Part shown: piece after piece, positions 19,741 to 27,950 of the stretch
Numbering within the stretch: the stretch's first letter is position 1
Layout: every line of letters begins with the position of its first letter
From: Rickettsia rickettsii
GTDB lineage: Bacteria; Pseudomonadota; Alphaproteobacteria; Rickettsiales; Rickettsiaceae
Direction: 5' to 3'
Length of the DNA stretch: 64,000 nt
NCBI RefSeq assembly: GCF_001951015.1
Contig: NZ_CP018914.1
Span: 744,001-808,000, forward strand
Program-made: the position numbers and the translations under genes
Notes under the pieces: generated by a model
What the model was told of the DNA's origin: nothing
Databases searched by the model: none
What the model saw: only the letters and a program-made list of their open reading frames with translations

Positions 19741-19870
19741 AGTATCAACTTTACTATTAAAACTTGCATTTTAAAAGGCCTGTAATATTATTAATAAATA
19801 TTTTTCACCGGAAGAAAGTTTAGTAGATAAATTAATCGCTGAACATAGAAATGAAGCAAAGAATGAATAA
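19730..19870 (+). pseudogene. Small hypothetical gene with an in-frame stop
   Basis: It starts with an ATG at 19730, overlapping the last codons of ubiX. The frame reads [14 protein letters not shown], then a TAA at 19772, then KACNIINKYFSPEESLVDKL and IAEHRNEAKNE to a stop at 19870. The rest of the frame is clean, so a single nonsense change (or a small indel) probably silenced a gene of about 46 codons. The overlap suggests it was translated together with ubiX. The family is not recognised. Confidence 0.5.
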
Positions 19871-19916
19871 TGTACAATGTTCTGTTTTGGACTTTGTTGT
19901 GTGGATCGGTTTTAAC

Positions 19917-20022
19917 GTCATTGCGAGGACATTACATAAGTAATTGACGAAGCAATCCAGTAAAAATTCTGATTTACAGAATTTTTTTATCACCACGCAG
20001 CCTACGGCTGCTTGCAATGACG
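19917..20022. repeat. Dispersed palindromic repeat, cgtcattgcgag family, copy 2
   Basis: Begins cgtcattgcgaggacatta, contains gacgaagcaatccagtaaa and a hairpin attctg...cagaat, and ends gctgcttgcaatgacg. It has nearly the same interior as the copy at 941-1060. It separates ubiX from dnaB. Confidence 0.8.
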
Positions 20023-20106
20023 ACTCGGTATCCACGCAACAATACCTCGTGGGAATGACATAAAGGGCTTCTTTTTTCAAACCATATAATAATTTAACAA
20101 ACAACA

Positions 20107-21591
20107 ATGGCACGTAATAAAATAAATAACGAAACAAATATATTAGCTGATAACGAAGATAATTTACCTATACCAAGGGTTTTACCTTCAAATGTTCAAG
20201 CAGAGCAAATGCTACTTGGGGCGATTTTAACCAATAACGAATTACTAAATTACGTATCGGAATTTTTACGTGATGAACATTTTTTTGAACCTATTCATAA
20301 AAAAATCTATAAGGCAATTGAGAAAATTACTGAAAAAGGGCTGACAGCTACACCTATTACTTTACGTAGTATGTTAACTCAAGATGCACTATTTCAAGAA
20401 GTAGAAGGAGCGGAGTATTTAGCAAAATTGATAACTATGTCAATGATGGTAATAAATCCGGTTGATTATGGTAAAATAATATATGATTTAGCAATAAAGC
20501 GTAATTTAATAAATATCGGTGAAGAAGTAGTCAATAATGCCTATAATTCTTCATTAGAAGTTGAAGCAAAGGAACAGATTGAACATGCCGAAGCTAAACT
20601 TTACGATTTAGCTAGCGAAGGTTTGAATGAAAAAAGTTTTACCAAAATCGGTATATCTATTTCAGAATCACTAACTAGTATTAATAGGGCTATGAAAAAT
20701 AATGATCATATAATTGGTATATCTACCGGTTTGATTGATCTAGATAATAAATTATGCGGCTTTCATAATTCCGATCTTATAATTCTTGCAGGACGTCCGT
20801 CTATGGGTAAAACGGCATTTGCTATAAATCTTGCACTTAATGCCTGTAATAATATGCGTCTTAAAAATATTAGAGATAATAAAGAAATTCAGTCAGTAGG
20901 TTTTTTCTCTTTAGAAATGTCCTCAGAACAGCTAACCACACGTCTACTTTCAATGTGTGCAGAAATTGATTCTACTTCTCTTCGTACGGGAATTCTAGGT
21001 GAAGAAAAATATAACCGTCTTCGCAAGGAAGCAAATACTTTATCGGAATTACAATTTTTTATCGATGATACCCCTGCTCTATCTATTTCTGCTATAAGAA
21101 CAAGAGCTAGAAGAATGAAACGCAAGCATAATCTCGGTATATTATTTATTGATTATTTACAATTAATTAGAGGAGTAAGTAAATCCGAAAATAGAGTTAG
21201 CGAGATTTCAGAAATAACCCAAGGTTTAAAAGCAATAGCAAAAGAGTTAAATATTCCGGTTATTGCGTTATCTCAGCTTTCAAGAGCGGTAGAACTACGT
21301 GAGGACAAAAAACCTATGCTATCCGATCTTCGAGAATCGGGAACTATAGAACAGGATGCTGATATAGTAATGTTTATTTATCGTGAAGAATATTATTTAA
21401 CTAGAAAAGAACCGGCAGCAGGCGATGCTAAACATGCCGCATGGTTAGATAAGCTCAACAAAGTATATAATATTGCCGATATAATTGTTGCAAAACATCG
21501 TAACGGACCAGTTGGAAATGTTCCGCTTTATTATGATAGTCAATTTTCTAAATTTGGTAATTTGGAGACAAGAACTTTTAACTCTAATTAA
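20107..21591 (+). CDS. dnaB: Replicative DNA helicase
   Basis: DnaB is the hexameric helicase at the replication fork and partner of DnaG and the loader. The 494-residue product has an N-terminal domain starting around residue 20 (IPRVLPSNVQAEQMLLGAIL). The RecA-like core has Walker A AGRPSMGKTAFAIN (about residue 229), SLEMSSEQLTTRLLS, the Walker B segment GILFIDYLQLI, and SQLSRAVELREDKKPMLSDL followed by RESGTIEQDADIVMF (arginine finger region). The tail KHRNGPVGNVPLYYDSQFSK is typical. An unusual point is an inserted-looking segment KNIRDNKEIQSVGFFSLEM between Walker A and the H2 motif, normal in Rickettsia as far as I can recall. No intein. Upstream is a repeat element. Confidence 0.96.
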   Translation: MARNKINNETNILADNEDNLPIPRVLPSNVQAEQMLLGAILTNNELLNYVSEFLRDEHFFEPIHKKIYKAIEKITEKGLTATPITLRSMLTQDALFQEVEGAEYLAKLITMSMMVINPVDYGKIIYDLAIKRNLINIGEEVVNNAYNSSLEVEAKEQIEHAEAKLYDLASEGLNEKSFTKIGISISESLTSINRAMKNNDHIIGISTGLIDLDNKLCGFHNSDLIILAGRPSMGKTAFAINLALNACNNMRLKNIRDNKEIQSVGFFSLEMSSEQLTTRLLSMCAEIDSTSLRTGILGEEKYNRLRKEANTLSELQFFIDDTPALSISAIRTRARRMKRKHNLGILFIDYLQLIRGVSKSENRVSEISEITQGLKAIAKELNIPVIALSQLSRAVELREDKKPMLSDLRESGTIEQDADIVMFIYREEYYLTRKEPAAGDAKHAAWLDKLNKVYNIADIIVAKHRNGPVGNVPLYYDSQFSKFGNLETRTFNSN

Positions 21592-21631
21592 ATCAGAATT
21601 GTTTTACGTCATTATTGCGTGGATACCAAAT

Positions 21632-21725
21632 CGTCATTGCGAGCGAACGTTAGTGAGCGTGGCAATCTCAGGAATTTTTCCTGAGATTGCTTAGTCAGTT
21701 ACTTCGTACCTTCCTCGCAATGATG
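21632..21725. repeat. Dispersed palindromic repeat, cgtcattgcgag family, copy 3
   Basis: Left arm cgtcattgcgagcgaacgtt and right arm ccttcctcgcaatgatg. The centre is an inverted repeat gcaatctcaggaa/ttcctgagattgc with a few loop bases, which as RNA would be a strong hairpin. It follows dnaB and could act as its terminator. Confidence 0.75.
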
Positions 21726-21750
21726 ATGTTTATCTTTTATTTTTTTCTGT

Positions 21751-21960
21751 CTATCCTATTGCTTTATCAAACACCTCATTATTATTGTTCCTATAAAGCC
21801 ACATCTCATTATAAGGAATGAACTTACCGGGCTTTATTATTATAGTACCGTCACTTGATGTTAAAACTTGTATCTGTTTTCCTGCATATTTCTTCCCCAC
21901 GGATATTTGCCCGTTATTTCTTACATGTTTTATTGTTGCTATATTATTGCCTATTATCAT
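21751..21960 (-). CDS. AbrB/VapB-like small protein, possible orphan antitoxin
   Basis: A 69-residue product starting MIIGNNIATIKHVRNNGQIS. The middle part, ISVGKKYAGKQIQVLTSSDG then TIIIKPGKFIPYNEMWLY, has the pattern L/V-G-K-x-Y-A-G-x-x-V/I-x-V...G-x-I/W-x-I/L-x-P-x-x-x-I-P-x-N-E-x-W-L. That pattern is common in AbrB-like/VapB-type antitoxins next to PIN toxins. No PIN-domain or other toxin frame is found beside it, so it would be an orphan antitoxin or a solitary regulator. The family assignment rests on memory of pattern, not on a search. Confidence 0.5.
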   Translation of the reverse strand: MIIGNNIATIKHVRNNGQISVGKKYAGKQIQVLTSSDGTIIIKPGKFIPYNEMWLYRNNNNEVFDKAIG

Positions 21961-22109
21961 AATATTTATATTTACAAAATTCTTTCAATATTACTATTAT
22001 ATTTAATAATAAATAACCTTATTATTTAGTTACTATATTAACAAGTTCATAGCCCATTATAAGCATTTCAACAATTACACATATAATAATTAGATATTGT
22101 TTTTGTAAT

Positions 22110-23064
22110 TCAAGATAATAAATTATTTATCTTTGCTTTATATAACAGATAAACCGGTAATAAAATTGCAATAATTACGAGAATCATACCAGCAAATCCT
22201 AAAATTATAATAAAAGCATTAGGTACTACTACTGCTACAATACAAGCTAGTAATATAGTAACGATAGAAGCGGTCATATTACGCATTACTACATTCGGTA
22301 TCGAATTCATAAACATAGTTTTAAGGGAATCACATAGCCCTACTCCTACTCCGAGTATTGATCTAACGATAGCAAGAGTTGAAATTATCTAAACTAATAA
22401 TTGTACGAACGGCCATTTTGCTATATTACTTAATTCCTTAAATCTCCGACTTCTACATTACTGGTAATCATTTGTTGATAAAATGTTGGATTATTATGAT
22501 GTACTTCAATAAGAATACTACAAGTCCAAATTATATATACTATTGCAGGAATTAAGCTTCCAAATAAAAACGCCGTCTTTAGCATTTTTGTTACAATAAT
22601 TAGTTAAGGTATGGAAGATTACTTGAAAACTAAATGAAGTAAAAACTACCGGAGTGACTATACCCCATATAGATATTTCTTTTAGAGGTAATAATAATAC
22701 ACCACGCTCCTATATAAGTTATACTTGTATTTAAAGCTAATAACTTCTGTAATATTGAAGAGCCTCCGTATATAAATACTGCAAGTAAAGCATATGAAAG
22801 AAGCTTAAGGCTTACAGTACCGATGATTTGAGCAGTATGTCCTGAAAAATATTTTCCCAATGCCCAAGTGTTAAGCCTTTACCCGCTTGAAGATTAAGCT
22901 CTAGGTTAATTAAAGAAGTATAATACATTATAAACCAAATTACAAACATCAATATTATACTAGGTATTATAACCTAATTTTGCTAATACCATGGGTAGTG
23001 CTATCATACCGCTACCTATACAAGTACCTGAAATTAACAGGATTGAACCAATAAGTTTTTGCAT
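22110..23064 (-). pseudogene. Aromatic/hydroxy amino-acid permease (HAAAP family), broken
   Basis: The start reads MQKLIGSILLISGTCIGSGM then IALPMVLAKLGYNT, the hallmark first membrane segment of TyrP/Mtr/SdaC-type transporters (G-x-x-x-G-x-x-I-G-x-G-x-x-x-L-P). A stop occurs at once. Later blocks in other frames keep membrane segments: HTAQIIGTVSLKLLSYALLA in 22630-22860 and MRNMTASIVTILLACIVAVV in 22110-22316. At least four shifts or stops were found. The ancestor was about 400 residues with about 11 membrane segments and imported amino acids by proton symport. Confidence 0.65.
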
Positions 23065-23288
23065 AATTTAATGAAGTTTAGATTAAAGCAAAGGACTTAA
23101 TTTTTGTTAAAAAGAAAATCAGCTAAAAAAAGACGATAAGAATTTTAAAGAATAAAAAGTTTTGATAAGTAAAATTAACATTCGTATAATTTTGTTAAAA
23201 CATATTTAGCGGTATAGTATAATTATATTAATAATTTATGTAAAATTATTAATATTGCTTTTTAAGGGTATTTTTATATATTCTTATT
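23065..23288. other. Gene-free AT-rich stretch
   Basis: No coding frame is visible between the dead permease and the RPE1-like element before rluB. It is very AT-rich (for example gtataattatattaataatt at about 23215) and may hold the rluB promoter, but no motif is clear enough to call. Confidence 0.4.
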
Positions 23289-23421
23289 AGACCTCTTCCC
23301 AAACCAACTTATAGAGAGGAATTTAACGGAGACACGGGACACAGCACCACAGCATATATAGAAATACGTGAAGATGCGACGACGTATAAATTATCTCTAG
23401 ACGACGCTTGGGAAGAGGTCT
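23289..23421. repeat. RPE1-like palindromic element, intergenic copy
   Basis: Ends are agacctcttcccaa and ttgggaagaggtct, a perfect inverted pair. The interior (cttatagagaggaattt, ggagacacgggacacagcac, cgtgaagatgcgacg, aaattatctctag) is the same as the in-frame copies in rsmD and ubiH. When translated like those it would give YREEFNGDTGHSTTAYIEI-type peptides. Here it sits in the leader region of rluB, ending 24 bp before its ATG. Confidence 0.88.
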
Positions 23422-23444
23422 ATTGAAAATTACTATATTTAAAA

Positions 23445-24137
23445 ATGCATAGATTAGCTAAAATAATTAGTAATGCAGGAGTTTGTTCTAGGCGTGATGC
23501 TGAAAAGCTGATAGTTGAAGGACAGGTAAAAGTAGACGGCATTACAATTTTATCACCGACTACAAATGTTGATATTAGTAATCAAATTGAAGTATCAGGC
23601 ACATTAATCAATAATATACACAAACCAAGGCTTTGGATTTATTACAAACCTGTTGGTTTAATTACCACTCATAAAGATCCTTTATCTCGTAAAACAGTGT
23701 TTGAACAGCTAACTGGTTTACCTCGTGTTATTTCAATAGGTAGGCTGGATTTAAATAGCGAAGGTTTATTATTACTAACTAATAGCGGTGATTTAGCTCG
23801 TCAGTTTGAGCTCCCCTCAAGTAGGTTAAAGCGAGTATATCATGTTAGGGCGTATGGGAAGTCTGATGTTCTACTAAAAAGCAATTATAAAAATTTAGAA
23901 ATTGACGGGATATTTTATAACCCTCATTCGATAAAATTACTTAAGCAAAATAAGACTAATTGTTGGTTTGAAGTAGTTTTATTTGAAGGAAAAAATCGTG
24001 AAATTAGAAGAATATTCGAGTATTGTGGACTAAAAGTTAACAAATTAATTAGGATTCAATATGGTAGTTTTACAATAGATAATCTAAAACCCGGAGATTA
24101 TAAAGAAATAAATAATAAAATACTGGAAAATAATTAG
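23445..24137 (+). CDS. rluB: Ribosomal large subunit pseudouridine synthase (RluB/RsuA family)
   Basis: It isomerises a uridine in rRNA to pseudouridine; by similarity to RluB the target would be in 23S rRNA, though RsuA/RluB/RluE assignment is not certain by eye. An N-terminal S4 RNA-binding domain (MHRLAKIISNAGVCSRRDAE, residues 1-50) is followed by the catalytic domain. The catalytic Asp is in GRLDLNSEGLLLLTNSGDLA (Asp about 102), with the K-x-Y-x-V/R-A-like segment LKRVYHVRAYG and the C-terminal EGKNREIRRIFEYCGLKVNK LIR region. The length of 230 is normal. Start at 23445 because the S4 domain begins immediately. Confidence 0.92.
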   Translation: MHRLAKIISNAGVCSRRDAEKLIVEGQVKVDGITILSPTTNVDISNQIEVSGTLINNIHKPRLWIYYKPVGLITTHKDPLSRKTVFEQLTGLPRVISIGRLDLNSEGLLLLTNSGDLARQFELPSSRLKRVYHVRAYGKSDVLLKSNYKNLEIDGIFYNPHSIKLLKQNKTNCWFEVVLFEGKNREIRRIFEYCGLKVNKLIRIQYGSFTIDNLKPGDYKEINNKILENN

Positions 24138-24183
24138 TAATGTGTTATTATTAATACATTTTAACTAATCATATAGAATACAT

Positions 24184-27063
24184 ATGACAAATCTTAATAT
24201 ATATACATGTGCAGAAAAAGACCTAAACGATTACCTTGGTTATATAAAAGATAACCCTAGTGTCTCGCTAAATGATTTTATCAAAAATAAATATTTCGCT
24301 GAAGATAATGATAACATTATAATTACTAGTTTAGAAAATATGGAAATTAACGCAGATTTAGCCAATGCTAATTTCCAAGGTACAATACTAACAGATGCCG
24401 TATTTAATAATTGTGACTTAACAAATACCATATTATGTGATTCAGATTTAACAAATGTACAATTTAATGATTGTACATTTATCGGTACCGACTTTAGAGG
24501 AGCAAATCTTCATTATACAGATTTTAATTATAAAGATTATGATTATGATAACTATAAAATCCCCAATCTCAAAGATAAAATACGAGATATAAAACTATCT
24601 TTTTCAGATCTTGAAAGATTAAATCAATATATAGATAAAGATTTAGAAAAAGAACATATCAAAGAAATAGTTATAGATGAAGCTACGAAGACAAAGAAAT
24701 ATATTTTGGCTGGAGAAGACGAACAAACTTTATGGAACATCAAATCAAAAGAACTAAAGACTAAGCAAGAAGAGTTAGAAACTCTAAAGCAAAATTTAGA
24801 TAATCCTGGGATTGCTACCAATTTTTTAAATGCTTTTTGGAATAGTGCAGAAACTATTGCTAGAAACCGACAAAACGCACTAGAAAAAATCAACAAGTTA
24901 CAGCATGAAGTAAACAAATTAGAAACTGAAGTATATGCTTTAGATAATCTTAGAATGTTCTGCGGTAAGGGTTTAGAGGGTATTTTTGAGCAGTTAAAAG
25001 ACGAAGAAATACAAATAACACTAGACCCATCATATATTATAGGCTCGACTGCCAAAGAACGAGATATACCGAAAGAATATATAAAATTAACTTCTGCTGA
25101 ATTTGATCTATATTTAGCTGAAGCAGCAAAACAATCCAATACAAAATTATCTCTTACCGAATTTGTGAGAAAGCAAAAAAATCTTTCAGAAGATTTAAAT
25201 ATAGTTCCTGATCTTTCAGCGATTAATTTATCAGGTAAAACTCTTACTAATCTTAACCTGAAGAATACATTATTTGCTTCAGCCAACTTAGAGAGTGTCA
25301 AAATCTCAAATTGTAATTTAGATTTTACTAATTTTGAAGGAGCTAATTTACAAAATGCCGTTTTTCAAAATGTTACGGCTCGTAACGCAGGATTTCTTTT
25401 TGCTGATCTTAAAAAGAGCAAAATTGAAAATAGTGATATGTCGAGAGCTTACATGCCTAAAGTAGATTTATCTGAAGTAGAGGTAACAAATAGCAAATTT
25501 AATGCGGTTATGATGGTTAATGCCGATGCCGAAAAGTTCATTATTAAAGATTCAGAATGGAAAAATTCTAATCTGACCGGTATATCGCTTGCCTATGCAG
25601 ATATGCAAAGAGTTCAAATGCAGGGGGTAGTTTTAAATAATGCACTTCTAGATCAAGCAAATATCGTTTCTACTAATCTTGAAAATGTTTTTATGAATAA
25701 AACACATGCATTAGAAGCAAAATTTAAAGAGCAATGTAACATGCAAGGCATAACTGCAAGAAATGCCTATTTTAGCGATGCTGAATTTGAAAATATACTA
25801 TCTTTAAAAGAAGCTGACTTAAGAGAAGCTATAATGCAACGTGTTAAACTTAAGAACGCTGATTTAACAAAAGCACAGCTTGATAAAGCAAATCTTGAAT
25901 ATGCCGATCTTACAAACGCTACACTTACTAATGCAACTGCACAATTTGCTAAGTTAAGTAATGCTACTTTAGAAAAAGCAGAAGCCGAGGGATTAAATAT
26001 TTCGGATGCTATTGCTAAAAATATTAATGCTAAGGAAGCTAACTTTAAAAATGCAATTATGCAGCGTGCCGATCTTACTAAAGCCAATTTCACTAAAGCA
26101 GTGTTGGAAAATGCCGATATGCAAGCAGTGGAAGCAGCCGAGGCTATATTTAAAGAAGCAAATCTAAAACAAGCGAATCTAAAAGCAGCAAATCTCGCTG
26201 GAATTAATAAAGAAGGAGCAGATTTTGATAAAGCAAAAATCAACGATGCTACAAAGATGCATAATACTAAAGGTGAGGCTAAAGGGAATTTAGATCATCA
26301 AGATAAAGACGGTAAAAAAACATCTGTCAATGTTAACGAACATGCTAAATTACAAGATAAAATTCATGCAAGAGAGAAAAGCGGTTGGTTTCTGAAAACC
26401 GGAGTAGGACAGCTTTGTACAAAACTTGCTAAAAGTATTACATCAGGAATTAGCCGCGTAACAAATTGTTTAGCAAGTAAAAAATTTTTAGTAGGACTTG
26501 CCGTAGTAGCCGGTCTTGCAGTAGCAGCTGCACCTTTCGTAGCAATGCCTGTGTTATTGGTCACCGGCACGGCCCTTACTACTAAAGCTGTCATTCTAGG
26601 CGCAGGTATTTTGGCCGGAGGACTAGTCGCTACCGGAACTTATAAACTCACTCAAAAACCTTTACGCAATCTTCAGAAATCATTTGAAAACTTAACTAGT
26701 AGTATAGATAAATATATCTCACCACCTCCTAAAAATATTGATGAATTAGTAATAGCAAAACAACAAGCAAGACAAAAAGCTGAGACAGAAAAATCTAAAG
26801 AAAGGGAAGAAAATTTAAATAATGTAAATAATAATATTGATAAAGCCAAAGAACAAGATCTTTTAAAACAAGCACAAAATAATTTAAACCAAGCAACGCC
26901 AAAAGTAGAAATCAAAGAAAAGAAAGATAAAACTGTAGAAAAACAACAAGCAAAATCTAATACATTCGCAGCAAAATTTAAGCCTAACACTCAAGGCAAA
27001 GGATTTGCCACAAAAATAAAAGACGAAAAAAAATCACGCTCAATAAAAGAAGCATATAACTAA
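24184..27063 (+). CDS. Large pentapeptide-repeat protein with coiled coil and membrane region (959 aa)
   Basis: Pentapeptide repeats (A-(D/N)-L/F-x-x) fold into a right-handed quadrilateral beta-helix. Here they occur in two blocks: residues about 50-120 (LANANFQGTILTDAVFNNCD) and about 340-690 (for example LKNADLTKAQLDKANLEYAD, LTNATLTNATAQFAKLSNAT). The blocks are separated by a coiled-coil part (residues about 165-260, KELKTKQEELETLKQNLDN). A hydrophobic Ala/Gly/Val-rich stretch with two likely membrane segments follows at about 767-822 (FLVGLAVVAGLAVAAAPFVA). The tail is Lys/Gln-rich (QQARQKAETEKSKEREENLN; KTVEKQQAKSNTFAAKFK) and probably disordered. There is no signal peptide. It may be an envelope or secreted protein with a host-facing role; that is inference. 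The gene is intact and 4 bp upstream of rsmD. Confidence 0.75.
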   Translation: MTNLNIYTCAEKDLNDYLGYIKDNPSVSLNDFIKNKYFAEDNDNIIITSLENMEINADLANANFQGTILTDAVFNNCDLTNTILCDSDLTNVQFNDCTFIGTDFRGANLHYTDFNYKDYDYDNYKIPNLKDKIRDIKLSFSDLERLNQYIDKDLEKEHIKEIVIDEATKTKKYILAGEDEQTLWNIKSKELKTKQEELETLKQNLDNPGIATNFLNAFWNSAETIARNRQNALEKINKLQHEVNKLETEVYALDNLRMFCGKGLEGIFEQLKDEEIQITLDPSYIIGSTAKERDIPKEYIKLTSAEFDLYLAEAAKQSNTKLSLTEFVRKQKNLSEDLNIVPDLSAINLSGKTLTNLNLKNTLFASANLESVKISNCNLDFTNFEGANLQNAVFQNVTARNAGFLFADLKKSKIENSDMSRAYMPKVDLSEVEVTNSKFNAVMMVNADAEKFIIKDSEWKNSNLTGISLAYADMQRVQMQGVVLNNALLDQANIVSTNLENVFMNKTHALEAKFKEQCNMQGITARNAYFSDAEFENILSLKEADLREAIMQRVKLKNADLTKAQLDKANLEYADLTNATLTNATAQFAKLSNATLEKAEAEGLNISDAIAKNINAKEANFKNAIMQRADLTKANFTKAVLENADMQAVEAAEAIFKEANLKQANLKAANLAGINKEGADFDKAKINDATKMHNTKGEAKGNLDHQDKDGKKTSVNVNEHAKLQDKIHAREKSGWFLKTGVGQLCTKLAKSITSGISRVTNCLASKKFLVGLAVVAGLAVAAAPFVAMPVLLVTGTALTTKAVILGAGILAGGLVATGTYKLTQKPLRNLQKSFENLTSSIDKYISPPPKNIDELVIAKQQARQKAETEKSKEREENLNNVNNNIDKAKEQDLLKQAQNNLNQATPKVEIKEKKDKTVEKQQAKSNTFAAKFKPNTQGKGFATKIKDEKKSRSIKEAYN

Positions 27064-27067
27064 ATAA

Positions 27068-27805
27068 GTGTTAAAAATAATATCCGGTAAATATAGAAAC
27101 CAAATTATACCTACCGCTAAAAATATCAAATATCGACCTTCCACCGGTAAACTCAAAGAGGCAATATTTAGTATATTAACCTCCGGTGAGTTTACCGGTA
27201 ATAAATTATTTAACGAAAATACTCACATTCTCGATTTATTTGCCGGTAGTGGTAGCCTTGCTTTTGAGAGCCTATCAAGAGGAGCAGGCTTTGCTACCTT
27301 AATTGATATTGATACATCCTCATTAAAAATAGCAGAAGGATTTGCTAAATCTCTAAACATTGAAAATAATGTTAATTTTGTTAATATTAATGCTTTAAAT
27401 CTAACGAAAGCTACTAGACATCTTTTTAAACCAGCTTATAGAGAGGGATCTCAAGGAGACACGGAACACAGCACCGCAGCGTACACACTAGTACGTGAGG
27501 ATGCGAGTACCGGATCAACGTCTAAATTACCTCTAGAAGCGAAGTTTGGGAAGATGTCTAATAAATCATTTGATCTTGTCTTTATAGACCCCCCTTATCA
27601 TAAAAATATAGTGCCTAAAGTAATGAAACTGCTGATAAAAAATAATTGGCTCAAAGACGGTGCTATTATAGTTATTGAGATGGCTAAAACAGATGATTAT
27701 ATTTTAGATGAAAATATTGAAATTATACGTGAAAAACTATATGGTAAGAGTAAGCTGTTGGTTTTGAGCTTTACCGTCATTCCCGCGCAGGCGGGAATCC
27801 AGTAA
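27068..27805 (+). CDS. rsmD: 16S rRNA (guanine-966-N2) methyltransferase with RPE1 insertion
   Basis: RsmD methylates G966 of 16S rRNA using SAM. The GTG start at 27068 gives [18 protein letters not shown], typical of the family, then R-P-S/T-x-x-x-x-E-A-I-F ([16 protein letters not shown]), SAM motif [20 protein letters not shown] and the catalytic DPPY ([10 protein letters not shown], about residue 174). Residues about 116-163 ([20 protein letters not shown] then [20 protein letters not shown]) are an RPE1 palindromic element translated in frame. The last residues ([12 protein letters not shown]) come from the start of another repeat at 27776. Without these two additions the product would be near the usual 180-190 residues. 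It follows the 959-aa gene by four bases. Confidence 0.9.
   Translation: MLKIISGKYRNQIIPTAKNIKYRPSTGKLKEAIFSILTSGEFTGNKLFNENTHILDLFAGSGSLAFESLSRGAGFATLIDIDTSSLKIAEGFAKSLNIENNVNFVNINALNLTKATRHLFKPAYREGSQGDTEHSTAAYTLVREDASTGSTSKLPLEAKFGKMSNKSFDLVFIDPPYHKNIVPKVMKLLIKNNWLKDGAIIVIEMAKTDDYILDENIEIIREKLYGKSKLLVLSFTVIPAQAGIQ
27416..27559. repeat. RPE1 element inserted in frame in rsmD
   Basis: Bounded by agacatctttttaaa and its inverted copy tttgggaagatgtct. The length of 144 bp is a multiple of three, so the rsmD frame continues. The encoded peptide has the RPE1 hallmark [18 protein letters not shown]. It lies in the part between the SAM fold and the DPPY motif, presumably on a surface loop. Confidence 0.93.
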
Positions 27806-27918
27806 AACATATAAAATATAAAAACTTGTTTTTATATTTTTATTTTATTAATAGTATGTAATTTTGTACCTGTATTAAGGTTATTTTTTCTGGATTCCCG
27901 CTTTCGTGGGAATGACAT
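27776..27918. repeat. Dispersed palindromic repeat, tcattcccgcg family, copy 2
   Basis: Left arm gtcattcccgcgcaggcggg plus aatccagtaaaac; right arm tctggattcccgctttcgtg plus ggaatgacat. A nested hairpin tataaaaacttg/tttttatatt lies inside. The left end supplies the last codons and the stop codon (tccagTAA) of rsmD. Confidence 0.9.
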
Positions 27919-27950
27919 AGAACCGCATAACAAGACATTAAAAAACAAAC

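Noticed and set aside
19832-20137. Minus-strand open frame of 101 residues
   Set aside because: It runs through the repeat at 19917-20022 and overlaps the dnaB start; composition is repeat-derived.
20107-21591. Intein or intron inside dnaB
   Set aside because: The helicase motifs are continuous and the length (494 residues) is normal, so there is no insertion.
24240-26990. Several long minus-strand open frames opposite the pentapeptide gene (for example 24624-25301 and 25767-26243)
   Set aside because: They are shadows caused by the repetitive codon pattern of the pentapeptide gene and have low-complexity Ser/Ala/Phe-rich products.
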